From assembly GCA_910579685.1 (NCBI GenBank), contig CAJTVN010000022.1:1-64000 (forward strand): a DNA stretch of 64,000 bases, given 5' to 3'. The notes under the pieces were generated by a model that was not told where the DNA came from, searched no databases, and worked only from the letters and a program-made list of their open reading frames with translations. How positions within the stretch are numbered: the stretch's first letter is position 1; each line of letters starts with the position of its first letter. The position numbers and the translations under genes were made by a program. The stretch is from an uncultured Lachnospiraceae bacterium. GTDB taxonomy: Bacteria; Bacillota; Clostridia; Lachnospirales; Lachnospiraceae. Of the stretch, positions 41,705-50,080 are shown one piece after another.

Positions 41705-42550
41705 ATGAGGAATTCAAAACAGGAGGAAATGGAAATCATGCAGCAGGAATTTGGAAGTACCAGGGACTATGTGGCATCCGGGCAGCTTATGGCCAGCGTG
41801 AACGTGGCGATTGCGCTGCAAAAGCCCCTGCTCATCAAAGGGGAGCCCGGAACCGGCAAGACCATGCTGGCGGAGGCGGTAGCCAAGTCTCTTGGCAAAA
41901 GGCTGATTATCTGGAACATCAAGTCCACAACCAAGGCCCAGGACGGCCTTTATATGTACGATACCATACAGCGTCTCTATGACGGCCAGTTTGGGGAGGA
42001 GGGGGTTGACGATATCTCCCGCTATATCAAGCTGGGAAAGCTGGGCGAGGCCTTTGAGTCACAGGAGCAGGTGATTCTGCTCATTGACGAGATCGACAAG
42101 GCCGATCTGGAATTTCCCAACGATCTGCTCTGGGAGCTGGATCAGATGGAATTCTATATCCATGAGACCAAGAGAACCGTGAAGGCAAAGCAGCGTCCCA
42201 TTGTGATTATTACTTCCAATGCGGAGAAGGAGCTTCCGGACGCTTTCCTGCGCAGATGCATCTTTCACTACATCGATTTCCCGGACGAGGCGCTGATGGA
42301 GGAGATCGTCAGGACTCACTATCCGGATGTGGAGGATAACCTTTTGAAAAATGCCATGGACGTGTTCTACCAGATCCGGTCGCTCAAGGATATCCGCAAA
42401 AAGCCGAGCACGTCGGAGCTGATCGACTGGGTGAACGCACTGCAGATCGGCGGGATCCCTGTGGAAAAGATCCGCAGCGAGCTTCCCTTCGTGGGCGTGA
42501 TCGTGAAGAAGGACGAGGATCTGGAAGGCCTTAAGGCCAGAATCAATTAA
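41705..42550 (+). CDS. MoxR-family AAA+ ATPase
   Basis: 281 residues. Walker A is KGEPGTGKTMLAEAVAKSLG (~46-65), Walker B ILLIDEIDKADLEFPNDLLW; sensor-1 region VIITSNAEKELPDAFLRRC with the arginine finger pair. MoxR proteins act as chaperone-like ATPases that remodel partners through VWA-domain proteins; the VWA gene follows 36 bases later. AGGAGG lies just inside the frame, so ATG 41726 or 41738 may be the true start. The substrate of the pair is unknown. Confidence 0.9.
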   Translation: MRNSKQEEMEIMQQEFGSTRDYVASGQLMASVNVAIALQKPLLIKGEPGTGKTMLAEAVAKSLGKRLIIWNIKSTTKAQDGLYMYDTIQRLYDGQFGEEGVDDISRYIKLGKLGEAFESQEQVILLIDEIDKADLEFPNDLLWELDQMEFYIHETKRTVKAKQRPIVIITSNAEKELPDAFLRRCIFHYIDFPDEALMEEIVRTHYPDVEDNLLKNAMDVFYQIRSLKDIRKKPSTSELIDWVNALQIGGIPVEKIRSELPFVGVIVKKDEDLEGLKARIN

Positions 42551-42586
42551 AACGGCGGAAAGCGAAAATCGGAAAGGCGGGGCGGG

Positions 42587-43795
42587 ATGTTTACCAAATT
42601 CTTTTTTACCTGCAAGGCAAAGGGACTCAATGTTTCCCTGAGCGAGTGGATCACGCTCCAGGAGGCTTTGGACAAGGGCCTTGCCGGGAGCAGCCTGACG
42701 GAGTTCTATTATCTGGCGCAAATGATCCTCGCAAAGAGCGAGACGGATTTTGATAAATTTGACATGGCCTTTGAGGAGGTCTTCAAGGGGATTCAGTCCG
42801 AGAACGAGATCTCAAAGAACATGCTCCGGTGGCTGGACAAGTCGGAGCTGATCAACATGGTGGACGAGGAGGACCGCTTCCGGATGAACGAGCAGGACGG
42901 CCTGTTCCACGACCTTGACAAGGACGAGGTGGAGGCCAAGTTTAAGGAGCGGCTTCGGGACCAGGACAGCGAGCACAATGGCGGAAGTTTCTGGATCGGC
43001 AGTATGGGAAAAACCTCCTTCGGAAACGCCGGCGGAAATATGGGCGGTATCCGGGTTGGCGGAAGCACGGGGTACCAGAGCGCTTTTCAGGTGATCGGGG
43101 CCCGCAAATACCGGGACTTTCGGGACGACCGGGTTCTGGAAAACCGGCAGTTCCAGATGGCGCTGCGCAAGTTACGCCAGTTTTCCACGAAGCTTGATAT
43201 CCCCAAGACGGAGCTTGATATTAACGGAACCGTGGATAAGACCTGCAACAACGGAGGCTGTCTGCAGATCGTCATGGAGCGTCCCAGGAAAAACGCAGTG
43301 AAGCTTCTGCTTCTCATGGATTCCGGCGGGACCATGATACCCTACAGCTCCCTGCTCAACGATCTGTTTCAGTCCGTGAACAAGTCCAACCACTACAAAG
43401 ACGTTAAGGTTTACTATTTCCACAACTGTATCTATTCCAAGCTGTACAAGACGCCGGAGTGCGAGAACGGGGAGTGGATCGACACGGAATGGATGTTCCG
43501 GAACCTAGATAGCGATTACAAGGTGATTATCGTGGGGGATGCGGCCATGGCGCCGGAGGAGCTCTACTCCACCACGGGGAATTACCGGGGGCCAAACGGC
43601 GGGCTTTCGGGCTATGAATGGCTGCAGCTTATGAAGCGCCACTACAAAAAGATCGTATGGCTCAATCCCAAGATGGCACCGGGACATGCGCCATGGCGTG
43701 AGGCGGAGACAGCGGTAAAAGCCATGTTTCCCATGTACAAGCTGACGGTGGACGGCCTGAATCAGGCCATGGGTAAGCTTATCAGCAACAAGTGA
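42587..43795 (+). CDS. VWA-domain protein (CoxE-like), partner of MoxR
   Basis: 402 residues. The C-terminal half is a von Willebrand factor A fold with VKLLLLMDSGGTMIPYSSLL (~240-259), KDVKVYYFHNCIYSKLYKTP and KVIIVGDAAMAPEELYST; the N-terminal half is helical and charged. The usual MIDAS sequence DxSxS reads D-S-G-G-T here, so the metal site may be altered. A Gly-rich stretch (GNAGGNMGGIRVGGSTGYQS) links the halves. It forms a two-gene unit with the MoxR ATPase, similar to NorQ/NorD- or CoxD/CoxE-type pairs, but no obvious metalloenzyme target adjoins. Confidence 0.85.
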   Translation: MFTKFFFTCKAKGLNVSLSEWITLQEALDKGLAGSSLTEFYYLAQMILAKSETDFDKFDMAFEEVFKGIQSENEISKNMLRWLDKSELINMVDEEDRFRMNEQDGLFHDLDKDEVEAKFKERLRDQDSEHNGGSFWIGSMGKTSFGNAGGNMGGIRVGGSTGYQSAFQVIGARKYRDFRDDRVLENRQFQMALRKLRQFSTKLDIPKTELDINGTVDKTCNNGGCLQIVMERPRKNAVKLLLLMDSGGTMIPYSSLLNDLFQSVNKSNHYKDVKVYYFHNCIYSKLYKTPECENGEWIDTEWMFRNLDSDYKVIIVGDAAMAPEELYSTTGNYRGPNGGLSGYEWLQLMKRHYKKIVWLNPKMAPGHAPWREAETAVKAMFPMYKLTVDGLNQAMGKLISNK

Positions 43796-43847
43796 ATCAC
43801 ACAGAGAAATGATGGAATGAAATCTTTAATGATAAGAAAATGAGGTT

Positions 43848-45077
43848 ATGGAAATGACGATATTTGATGAATTAAAGGCAAGAGGGCTGCTTGCCCAGCT
43901 CACGGACGAGGAGGAGATCAAGGAGCTGATCAACAATGGAAAGGCCACCTTTTATATTGGTTTTGATCCCACGGCGGATTCCCTGCATGTGGGCCATTTC
44001 ATGGCCCTGTGCCTGATGAAGAGGCTGCAGATGGCGGGAAACAAGCCTATCGCCCTGATCGGCGGCGGTACGGGAATGATCGGAGACCCCTCCGGGAGAA
44101 GCGATATGCGCACCATGATGACGACCGAGACCATCCAGCATAACTGCGACTGCTTTAAGAGGCAGATGAGCCGTTTCATTGATTTTTCTGAGGGAAAGGC
44201 ACTGATGGTGAACAATGCCGAGTGGCTGATGGATCTGAATTATATCGAGTTTTTGAGAGAGGTCGGCCCTCATTTTTCCGTGAACAACATGCTGCGGGCC
44301 GAGTGTTATAAGCAGAGGATGGAAAAGGGCCTGAGCTTTCTCGAATTTAATTATATGATTATGCAGAGCTATGATTTCTATGAGCTGTTTCAGAAATATG
44401 GCTGTAATATGCAGTTCGGCGGGGACGACCAGTGGAGCAATATGCTGGGCGGTACGGAGCTGATCCGGCGAAAGCTTGGGAAGGACGCCTATGCCATGAC
44501 GATCACCTTGCTGCTCAATTCCGAGGGAAAGAAGATGGGTAAGACCCAGAAGGGAGCGGTCTGGCTGGATCCGGAGAAGACCTCGCCCTTTGAGTTTTAC
44601 CAGTACTGGCGCAACGTGGCGGATGCGGACGTGCTCAAATGTCTGCGCATGCTCACCTTCCTGCCCCTTGAACAGATCGACGAGATGGATAAATGGGAGG
44701 GAAGCCAGCTGAACCAGGCCAAGGAAATTCTGGCCTATGAGCTGACGAACCTGGTTCACGGACAGGAGGAAGCCGAGAAGGCAAGGGACAGCGCAAGGGC
44801 ACTGTTCAGTGCGGGAGTTGCGGCCGAAATGCCCACCGCAGAGCTCTCCGAGGAGGATTTTTCCGAGGGACGCATCGATATGATCAGCATTCTCTGCAAG
44901 GCGGGCCTCGTAGCTTCCCGGTCCGAGGGGCGGCGTGCCATCGAGCAGGGCGGCGTCACCTTCGGGGAAGAAAAGGTGACGGATGTGAAGGCCGGTTTTG
45001 ACAGGGAAACCTTTGCCGGAGAAGGCGTGGTGGTAAAGCGGGGGAAGAAGAACTTCCGCAGGATCGTGTTAAGGTAA
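43848..45077 (+). CDS. tyrS: Tyrosyl-tRNA synthetase
   Basis: Class I synthetase charging tRNA-Tyr. The HIGH motif appears as [12 protein letters not shown] (~46), the KMSKS motif as [13 protein letters not shown], and [19 protein letters not shown] binds tyrosine; a C-terminal S4 domain (~340-409: [20 protein letters not shown]) binds tRNA. 409 residues. No T-box structure is visible in the short gap upstream (43796-43847). GAGGTT precedes ATG 43848; ATG 43854 is possible. Confidence 0.97.
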   Translation: MEMTIFDELKARGLLAQLTDEEEIKELINNGKATFYIGFDPTADSLHVGHFMALCLMKRLQMAGNKPIALIGGGTGMIGDPSGRSDMRTMMTTETIQHNCDCFKRQMSRFIDFSEGKALMVNNAEWLMDLNYIEFLREVGPHFSVNNMLRAECYKQRMEKGLSFLEFNYMIMQSYDFYELFQKYGCNMQFGGDDQWSNMLGGTELIRRKLGKDAYAMTITLLLNSEGKKMGKTQKGAVWLDPEKTSPFEFYQYWRNVADADVLKCLRMLTFLPLEQIDEMDKWEGSQLNQAKEILAYELTNLVHGQEEAEKARDSARALFSAGVAAEMPTAELSEEDFSEGRIDMISILCKAGLVASRSEGRRAIEQGGVTFGEEKVTDVKAGFDRETFAGEGVVVKRGKKNFRRIVLR

Positions 45078-45084
45078 AAGGGCA

Positions 45085-45774
45085 ATGAAGTATCAGTTAA
45101 TAAAAAGCAATCGCAAAACAATTGCCATCTCTTTTGACAGGGATGGCAATCTTGTAGTTAAGGCACCGCTCTACGTCGGGAACAGGGATATCGAGGACTT
45201 TGTCCGCCAGAAGTCGGAATGGATCGAGGCGACAGCCCTTCGGCTTAAGCGGGAGAGCGAGAAGGAGGCGGCTCTTCGTCCAAAGCTTTGCAGCGGCGAT
45301 ATCCTTCCCTATCTGGGAGATGACAGGATCCTCACCGTGATCTGCGAGGACAGACAGCGCTCGAAGGTGGTAAGCGCTTTGGGACGTCTGATTCTGCACG
45401 TCCCCTATGCGGCGGATTACGAGGAAAGACGCTGTGTTCTGGAGCAGTGGTACCGCAGGCAGGCGCAAATCGTGATCGGAGAAAAGGCGCGGGAATTCGC
45501 AGCCCTTCTCGGCGTTTCTTATGCGGCGGTCCGGATCAAGGACCAGCGGAGCCGGTGGGGAAGCTGCAGCGGAAAGGGAAACCTGAATTTCAACTGGAGG
45601 ATCCTCATGGCGCCGGAGGCGGTCTGCGACTATGTGATCATCCACGAGCTCTGCCACCTTGTTCATATGGATCACTCGGAACGCTTCTGGAAACTGGTGG
45701 AAAGCGTCTGCCCGGATTACAGGCGCTGCCGCGCCTGGCTTAAGGAGCAGGGCAAAAGTTTGTATCCGATTTAA
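45085..45774 (+). CDS. YgjP-like zinc metallopeptidase (DUF45 family)
   Basis: 229 residues. The zinc motif HELCHLVHMDHSERFWKLVE (HExxH plus downstream His) is at ~183-202, preceded by RIKDQRSRWGSCSGKGNLNF and NWRILMAPEAVCDYVIIHEL, as in YgjP/DUF45 proteases. The N-terminus (RKTIAISFDRDGNLVVKAPL) is a beta domain. Cytoplasmic; the substrate is unknown. It starts 8 bases after tyrS. Confidence 0.9.
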   Translation: MKYQLIKSNRKTIAISFDRDGNLVVKAPLYVGNRDIEDFVRQKSEWIEATALRLKRESEKEAALRPKLCSGDILPYLGDDRILTVICEDRQRSKVVSALGRLILHVPYAADYEERRCVLEQWYRRQAQIVIGEKAREFAALLGVSYAAVRIKDQRSRWGSCSGKGNLNFNWRILMAPEAVCDYVIIHELCHLVHMDHSERFWKLVESVCPDYRRCRAWLKEQGKSLYPI

Positions 45775-45782
45775 TCATCAGG

Positions 45783-45810
45783 TCTAAAAGCGGGTCCCTT
45801 CTCATACATT
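45783..45810 (+). promoter_or_regulatory. Sigma-E-type sporulation promoter of spoIVA
   Basis: CATACATT (45803-45810) matches the sigma-E -10 consensus; TCTAAAA (45783-45789) with about 13-14 bases between fits the looser -35. spoIVA is a sigma-E gene in Bacillus and Clostridia. ATG 45837 follows 26 bases later with GGAAGGGG as the ribosome-binding site. Confidence 0.65.
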
Positions 45811-45836
45811 TAAGTAAGTATGGAAGGGGTAAAATT

Positions 45837-47324
45837 ATGGACTTGAGCGGAAAGAAGGAATATGACTTATACAAAGACATACAGTTAAGGTGCGGCGGAG
45901 AAATCTACATAGGAGTGGTCGGGCCGGTGAGAACCGGAAAATCTACCTTTATCAAGCGGTTTATGGATCTGATGGTGCTTCCCTCTATGGAGGAATCTTA
46001 CGAGAAGGAAAGGATTGTGGATGAGCTTCCACAGAGTGCGGGAGGAAAGACCATCACCACCACGGAACCGAAGTTCATCCCCAAGGAGGCGGCAAAGATT
46101 GCGCTGGGAGAGGGAATCGAGGCCAAAGTACGGCTCATTGACTGTGTGGGATATATGGTGGACGGGGCAGGAGGCCACATGGAGAACGAGGAGGAACGGA
46201 TGGTAAAAACGCCCTGGTCCGTGGAGGAAATCCCTTTTACCAAGGCGGCGGAGATCGGAACCAGAAAGGTGATCACGGATCATTCCACCATCGGGATCGT
46301 CGTCACCTGCGATGGAAGTTTTGGCGATATTCCCAGAGAGAATTATCTGGCGGCGGAGGAGCGGACCATACGGGAGCTGAAAAAGCTGAAAAAGCCTTTC
46401 ATCGTTCTTTTAAATACCGAAAAGCCGTACGGCGAGGAGGCTGTGCGCACCGCACAGGAGATCGGGGAAAAATATGACGTGACGGCTATGCCTGTGAACT
46501 GCGAACAGCTGAAAAAGGAGGATATCAATCATATCCTTGAAAATGTGCTCTACGAGTTTCCGCTTACCATGATCGAGTTTTACATGCCAAAGTGGGTGGA
46601 AATGCTTCCGGCTAACCACAAAATGAAGGCGGATATTGTGGCCCGGGTGAAGGAGATCATGCAGCAGTACCAGTGTATCCGGGATGTGAAAAACAGGCCG
46701 GTTTCCCTGGAGAGCGAATTCATCAAAAAATGCAAGATGGACAGCATCAGCATGTCGGACGGCTGCATCCGGGTATGGCTCGAGGTGGATGATTCCTACT
46801 ATTATGAAATGCTCAGTGATCTGGTCGGTGAAAATATCACCAGCGAGTATCAGCTTCTGAGTGTTCTGAAAGAAATGGCCCAGATGAAAAAGGAATATGT
46901 AAAGGTTCTTCATGCGGTGGACTCCGTCCGGCACAAGGGATACGGGGTCGTGATGCCGGACAGGGAGGAGATCGTGCTGGATAAGCCGGAGCTCACCAGA
47001 CACGGCAACAAGTTCGGCGTGAAGATCAAGGCGGAAAGCCCCAGCATTCATATGATCCGGGCGAATATTGAGACGGAAATCTCTCCCATTGTGGGAAGCG
47101 AAGAGCAGGCAAAGGATCTGATCCGTTACATATCGGATTCTGGAGCCAGCGAGGAGGGAATATGGGATACCAACATATTCGGAAAGACCGTGGAGCAGCT
47201 TGTCAACGACGGAATTACCAGCAAGATTACCATGATCGGGGACGAGAGCCAGGTGAAGCTCCAGGAGACCATGCAGAAGATCGTGAATGACAGCAACGGC
47301 GGTATGGTATGCATTATCATTTAA
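45837..47324 (+). CDS. spoIVA: Stage IV sporulation protein A
   Basis: A mother-cell ATPase that polymerises on the forespore surface as the base of the spore coat. The P-loop is GVVGPVRTGKSTFIKRFMDL (~22-41); TTTEPKFIPKEAA, LIDCVGYMVDGAGGHMENEE and FIVLLNTEKPYGEEA complete the ATPase fold. The C-terminal IIII-like hydrophobic end (GGMVCIII) is the membrane-targeting region. 495 residues, full length. Its presence marks a spore-former. Confidence 0.98.
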   Translation: MDLSGKKEYDLYKDIQLRCGGEIYIGVVGPVRTGKSTFIKRFMDLMVLPSMEESYEKERIVDELPQSAGGKTITTTEPKFIPKEAAKIALGEGIEAKVRLIDCVGYMVDGAGGHMENEEERMVKTPWSVEEIPFTKAAEIGTRKVITDHSTIGIVVTCDGSFGDIPRENYLAAEERTIRELKKLKKPFIVLLNTEKPYGEEAVRTAQEIGEKYDVTAMPVNCEQLKKEDINHILENVLYEFPLTMIEFYMPKWVEMLPANHKMKADIVARVKEIMQQYQCIRDVKNRPVSLESEFIKKCKMDSISMSDGCIRVWLEVDDSYYYEMLSDLVGENITSEYQLLSVLKEMAQMKKEYVKVLHAVDSVRHKGYGVVMPDREEIVLDKPELTRHGNKFGVKIKAESPSIHMIRANIETEISPIVGSEEQAKDLIRYISDSGASEEGIWDTNIFGKTVEQLVNDGITSKITMIGDESQVKLQETMQKIVNDSNGGMVCIII

Positions 47325-47329
47325 TGAGA

Positions 47330-47355
47330 AACAGGGGCGGCAGCTCCTGTTTTTG
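47330..47355 (+). terminator. Intrinsic terminator after spoIVA
   Basis: AACAGG (47330-47335) pairs with CCTGTT (47346-47351) with inner GC pairs, followed by TTTT. Confidence 0.65.
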
Positions 47356-47380
47356 TTCTGAAGGCAGGGACAAACTTCTG

Positions 47381-47409
47381 TTGCAGTGAAAAATTGAATA
47401 TGATACTAT
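47381..47409 (+). promoter_or_regulatory. Sigma-A promoter of the nucleoside genes
   Basis: TTGCAG (47381-47386), a 17-base spacer and TACTAT (47404-47409), 35 bases before the start codon at 47445. Confidence 0.6.
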
Positions 47410-47444
47410 ATTTTCATAATACAAAAATACCAGGGAGGTTTGCC

Positions 47445-48266
47445 ATGAATCAAATTTATAAAAAGGTAGTGGACTGCTATGAAAGTATTAAGGAGAGAAT
47501 TCCCTTTTCACCAAGAGTGGCTCTCGTGCTGGGATCCGGGCTTGGGAATTATGCGGATTCCATGAATGTGAAGGCGGAGATTTCCTACAGTGAGATCAGG
47601 GATTTTCCCGTATCCACGGTTCCCGGACATGCAGGGAAATTCATTTTCGGGTATGTGGGAGAGGTTCCCGTTGTCTGCATGAAGGGCAGGGTACACTATT
47701 ACGAAGGATATCCCATCTCAGACGTGGTGCTTCCCGCAAGGCTGATGAAAAGGATGGGTGCGCAGATCCTTTTTCTGACCAATGCGTCAGGCGGCATCAA
47801 TACTTCCTTCGGGGCCGGCGATTTTATGCTGATCCAGGATCATATTTCCTGTTTTGCGCCCAACCCGTTAATCGGACAGAACGTGGATGAATTCGGAGTC
47901 CGGTTCCCGGATATGAGCACGGTCTATGACAGGGAGCTTCAGGATAAAATAAGAAAAGCGGCCAGGGACAATGGGATTGATCTAAAGGAAGGCGTTTACG
48001 CCCAGCTTACCGGGCCGTCCTTTGAATCGCCGGCGGAGATCCGGATGCTGCGCACCCTGGGGGCGGACGCCGTGGGGATGAGCACCGTGGTGGAGGCCAT
48101 TGCGGCCAACCATATGGGAATGAGGATCTGCGGGATCTCCTGCGTGTCAAATCTGGCGGCAGGCTTAAGCGCCAATCCCCTTACCCATGAGGAGGTGCAG
48201 GAGGCGGCCGACAAGGCGGCGCCTCTGTTTCAGAAGCTGATCACGCAGTCCATTCTTTCTTTCTGA
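47445..48266 (+). CDS. punA: Purine-nucleoside phosphorylase
   Basis: Cleaves purine nucleosides with phosphate to free base and ribose 1-phosphate. Trimeric-type PNP: VALVLGSGLGNYADSM (~26), STVPGHAGKFIFGYV, CMKGRVHYYEGYPISDVVLP, LFLTNASGGINTSFGAGDFM, LTGPSFESPAEIRMLRTLGA, GMSTVVEAIAANHMGMRICG. 273 residues from ATG 47445, which has GGGAGG upstream. Clusters with cdd and an amidohydrolase: nucleoside salvage. Confidence 0.95.
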   Translation: MNQIYKKVVDCYESIKERIPFSPRVALVLGSGLGNYADSMNVKAEISYSEIRDFPVSTVPGHAGKFIFGYVGEVPVVCMKGRVHYYEGYPISDVVLPARLMKRMGAQILFLTNASGGINTSFGAGDFMLIQDHISCFAPNPLIGQNVDEFGVRFPDMSTVYDRELQDKIRKAARDNGIDLKEGVYAQLTGPSFESPAEIRMLRTLGADAVGMSTVVEAIAANHMGMRICGISCVSNLAAGLSANPLTHEEVQEAADKAAPLFQKLITQSILSF

Positions 48267-48324
48267 GAAAACGGATGAAGGGACTGCCCCAAAAGGGCGT
48301 CAGGCAGGGAAGGAGAAAGGACAA

Positions 48325-48768
48325 ATGGATGGAAAAATAAATATGGATGAGATTCCGGTTGCCGAGCTTATCAAATCTGCGCTGGAAGCAAGGAAAAAAT
48401 CGTATTCGCCATACTCCGGATACCAGGTTGGCGCAGCGGTCCTCACCAATGAACTGCGGATTTATACGGGCTGTAACATTGAAAATGCGGCATACAGTCC
48501 CGGGATCTGTGCGGAAAGGACAGCGGTTTACAAAGCGGTGAGCGAGGGGAAACGCAGGTTTCGCGCAATTGCCATTACCGGGGGAAGGGCGGATGAGCAG
48601 GAGCTTTCCTACGCTTTTCCCTGCGGGGTATGCAGGCAGGTGCTGCGGGAGTTCACGCAGCCGGAGGAATTTGCGGTGATTGTGGCAAAAAGCAGCGAGG
48701 ACTATAAAATCTATTCCCTGGCCCAGCTTCTTCCGGAAAGCTTCGGACCGGATCACCTCAGTAAGTAA
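48325..48768 (+). CDS. cdd: Cytidine deaminase
   Basis: Deaminates cytidine and deoxycytidine. Zinc-site motifs: NAAYSPGICAERTAVYKAV (Cys and catalytic Glu) and FPCGVCRQVLREF (two Cys). 147 residues (tetrameric type, ~130 usual). AGGAGAAAGG precedes ATG 48325. Confidence 0.96.
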   Translation: MDGKINMDEIPVAELIKSALEARKKSYSPYSGYQVGAAVLTNELRIYTGCNIENAAYSPGICAERTAVYKAVSEGKRRFRAIAITGGRADEQELSYAFPCGVCRQVLREFTQPEEFAVIVAKSSEDYKIYSLAQLLPESFGPDHLSK

Positions 48769-48783
48769 AGGGAGGATCAATTT

Positions 48784-50058
48784 ATGGATATCAGATTTTA
48801 TAATGCAAGAATTCTCACCATGGAAAAGGAGCGGGAGATTTTTACGGGTGAGGTCTGGGTCAGGAACGAGAAGATTATTTATGTGGGCGAGGGAGGGGCC
48901 GGGATAAAAAACGCTGCTTTTGACGAGGAAATCGACTGCGGAGGAAACCTTCTGATGCCGGGCTTTAAGGATGCCCATACCCACTCCGGCATGACGCTGC
49001 TGCGCTCTTATGCGGACGACCTGCCCCTGGATCAATGGCTGAATCAGCAGATTTTTCCCATCGAAGCCAAAATGACGGGGGAGGATATCTGCGAGCTCAC
49101 CAAGCTTGCCGTGCTGGAATACCTGACCAGCGGGATCACGGCCGTGTTCGAGATGTATCTGACACCGGACACCATTGCGAAGGCCTTTGACGAGATGGGG
49201 ATGCGGGCCGTGCAGGTGGGCGGCGTGAACGATTTCAGCCAGTCTCCCGAAATGCTGGAAGAGTGGTATCTGAAACTGAACGGGAAAAGCCCTCTGCAGT
49301 CCTACCATCTGGGCTTCCATGCGGAGTATACTTGCTCCAGGGATCTGCTTGCGTGGATCGCAAAGCTTGCCCATAAATACAAGGCACCGGTTTTTACCCA
49401 TCTTGCGGAGACAAAGGCCGAGGTGGAAGGCTGCAAAGAGCGTTATGGAATGACGCCGCTTGCGTTTCTGGACTCCCTTGGAATTTTCGACTACGGCGGA
49501 GGCGGCTATCACTGCGTCCATATGACAGACGAGGATATTGCTCTGATGAAAAAGAAAGGGCTTTATGCCGTGACCAATCCGGGATCGAACACCAAGCTTG
49601 CCAGCGGGATTGCCCCCATTTCGGATTACCTGAAAGCGGGGGTTGTGGTAGCCCTTGGAACGGACGGGCCAGCCAGCAACAATTGCCTGGACATGTTCCG
49701 GGAAATGTTCCTGGTAACGGGCCTTGCGAAGCTGCGGCAGGAGGATGCGTCGGCGGTGGACGCCATGGAGGTGCTCAAGATGGCCACGGTAAACGGCGCA
49801 AGAGCCATGGGGCTTTGGGATGCAGACGTCCTTGCCGAGGGAAAGCTGGCGGATCTTATTCTGATCGACCTGAACCAGCCCAATATGCAGCCGCTCAACA
49901 ATATAGCGAAAAATCTTGTTTACAGCGGGAGCAAGCAGAATGTGAAACTGACCATGATTCACGGAAGGATTCTGTACCGGGACGGCGCCTTTTTGACGGC
50001 GGAAAGACCGGAAGATATTTACAGAAAGGCCAACGAGATCATTGGCCGGCTCAAATAA
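48784..50058 (+). CDS. Amidohydrolase, S-adenosylhomocysteine/5'-methylthioadenosine deaminase-like
   Basis: A 424-residue metal-dependent deaminase of the MtaD/SsnA group: metal ligands in PGFKDAHTHSGMTLLRSYAD (HxH), LGFHAEYTCS, THLAETKAEVEGC and ALGTDGPASNNCLDMFREM (final Asp). The C-terminal beta-sandwich closes (LADLILIDLNQPNMQPLNN). Placement after punA and cdd points to nucleoside-type substrates, but guanine- or hydroxyatrazine-like activities cannot be excluded. GGGAGGATC precedes ATG 48784. Confidence 0.88.
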   Translation: MDIRFYNARILTMEKEREIFTGEVWVRNEKIIYVGEGGAGIKNAAFDEEIDCGGNLLMPGFKDAHTHSGMTLLRSYADDLPLDQWLNQQIFPIEAKMTGEDICELTKLAVLEYLTSGITAVFEMYLTPDTIAKAFDEMGMRAVQVGGVNDFSQSPEMLEEWYLKLNGKSPLQSYHLGFHAEYTCSRDLLAWIAKLAHKYKAPVFTHLAETKAEVEGCKERYGMTPLAFLDSLGIFDYGGGGYHCVHMTDEDIALMKKKGLYAVTNPGSNTKLASGIAPISDYLKAGVVVALGTDGPASNNCLDMFREMFLVTGLAKLRQEDASAVDAMEVLKMATVNGARAMGLWDADVLAEGKLADLILIDLNQPNMQPLNNIAKNLVYSGSKQNVKLTMIHGRILYRDGAFLTAERPEDIYRKANEIIGRLK

Positions 50059-50080
50059 AACAGACAGTTAAGGACGGACC

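Noticed and set aside
48241..49962. 573-codon open frame on the minus strand across cdd and the amidohydrolase gene
   Set aside because: It is a mirror frame produced by codon bias of two clear plus-strand genes with full catalytic motifs; it has no ribosome-binding site and resembles no protein family. The same holds for other long minus-strand frames at 33103-34830, 38572-40140 and 9898-10953.
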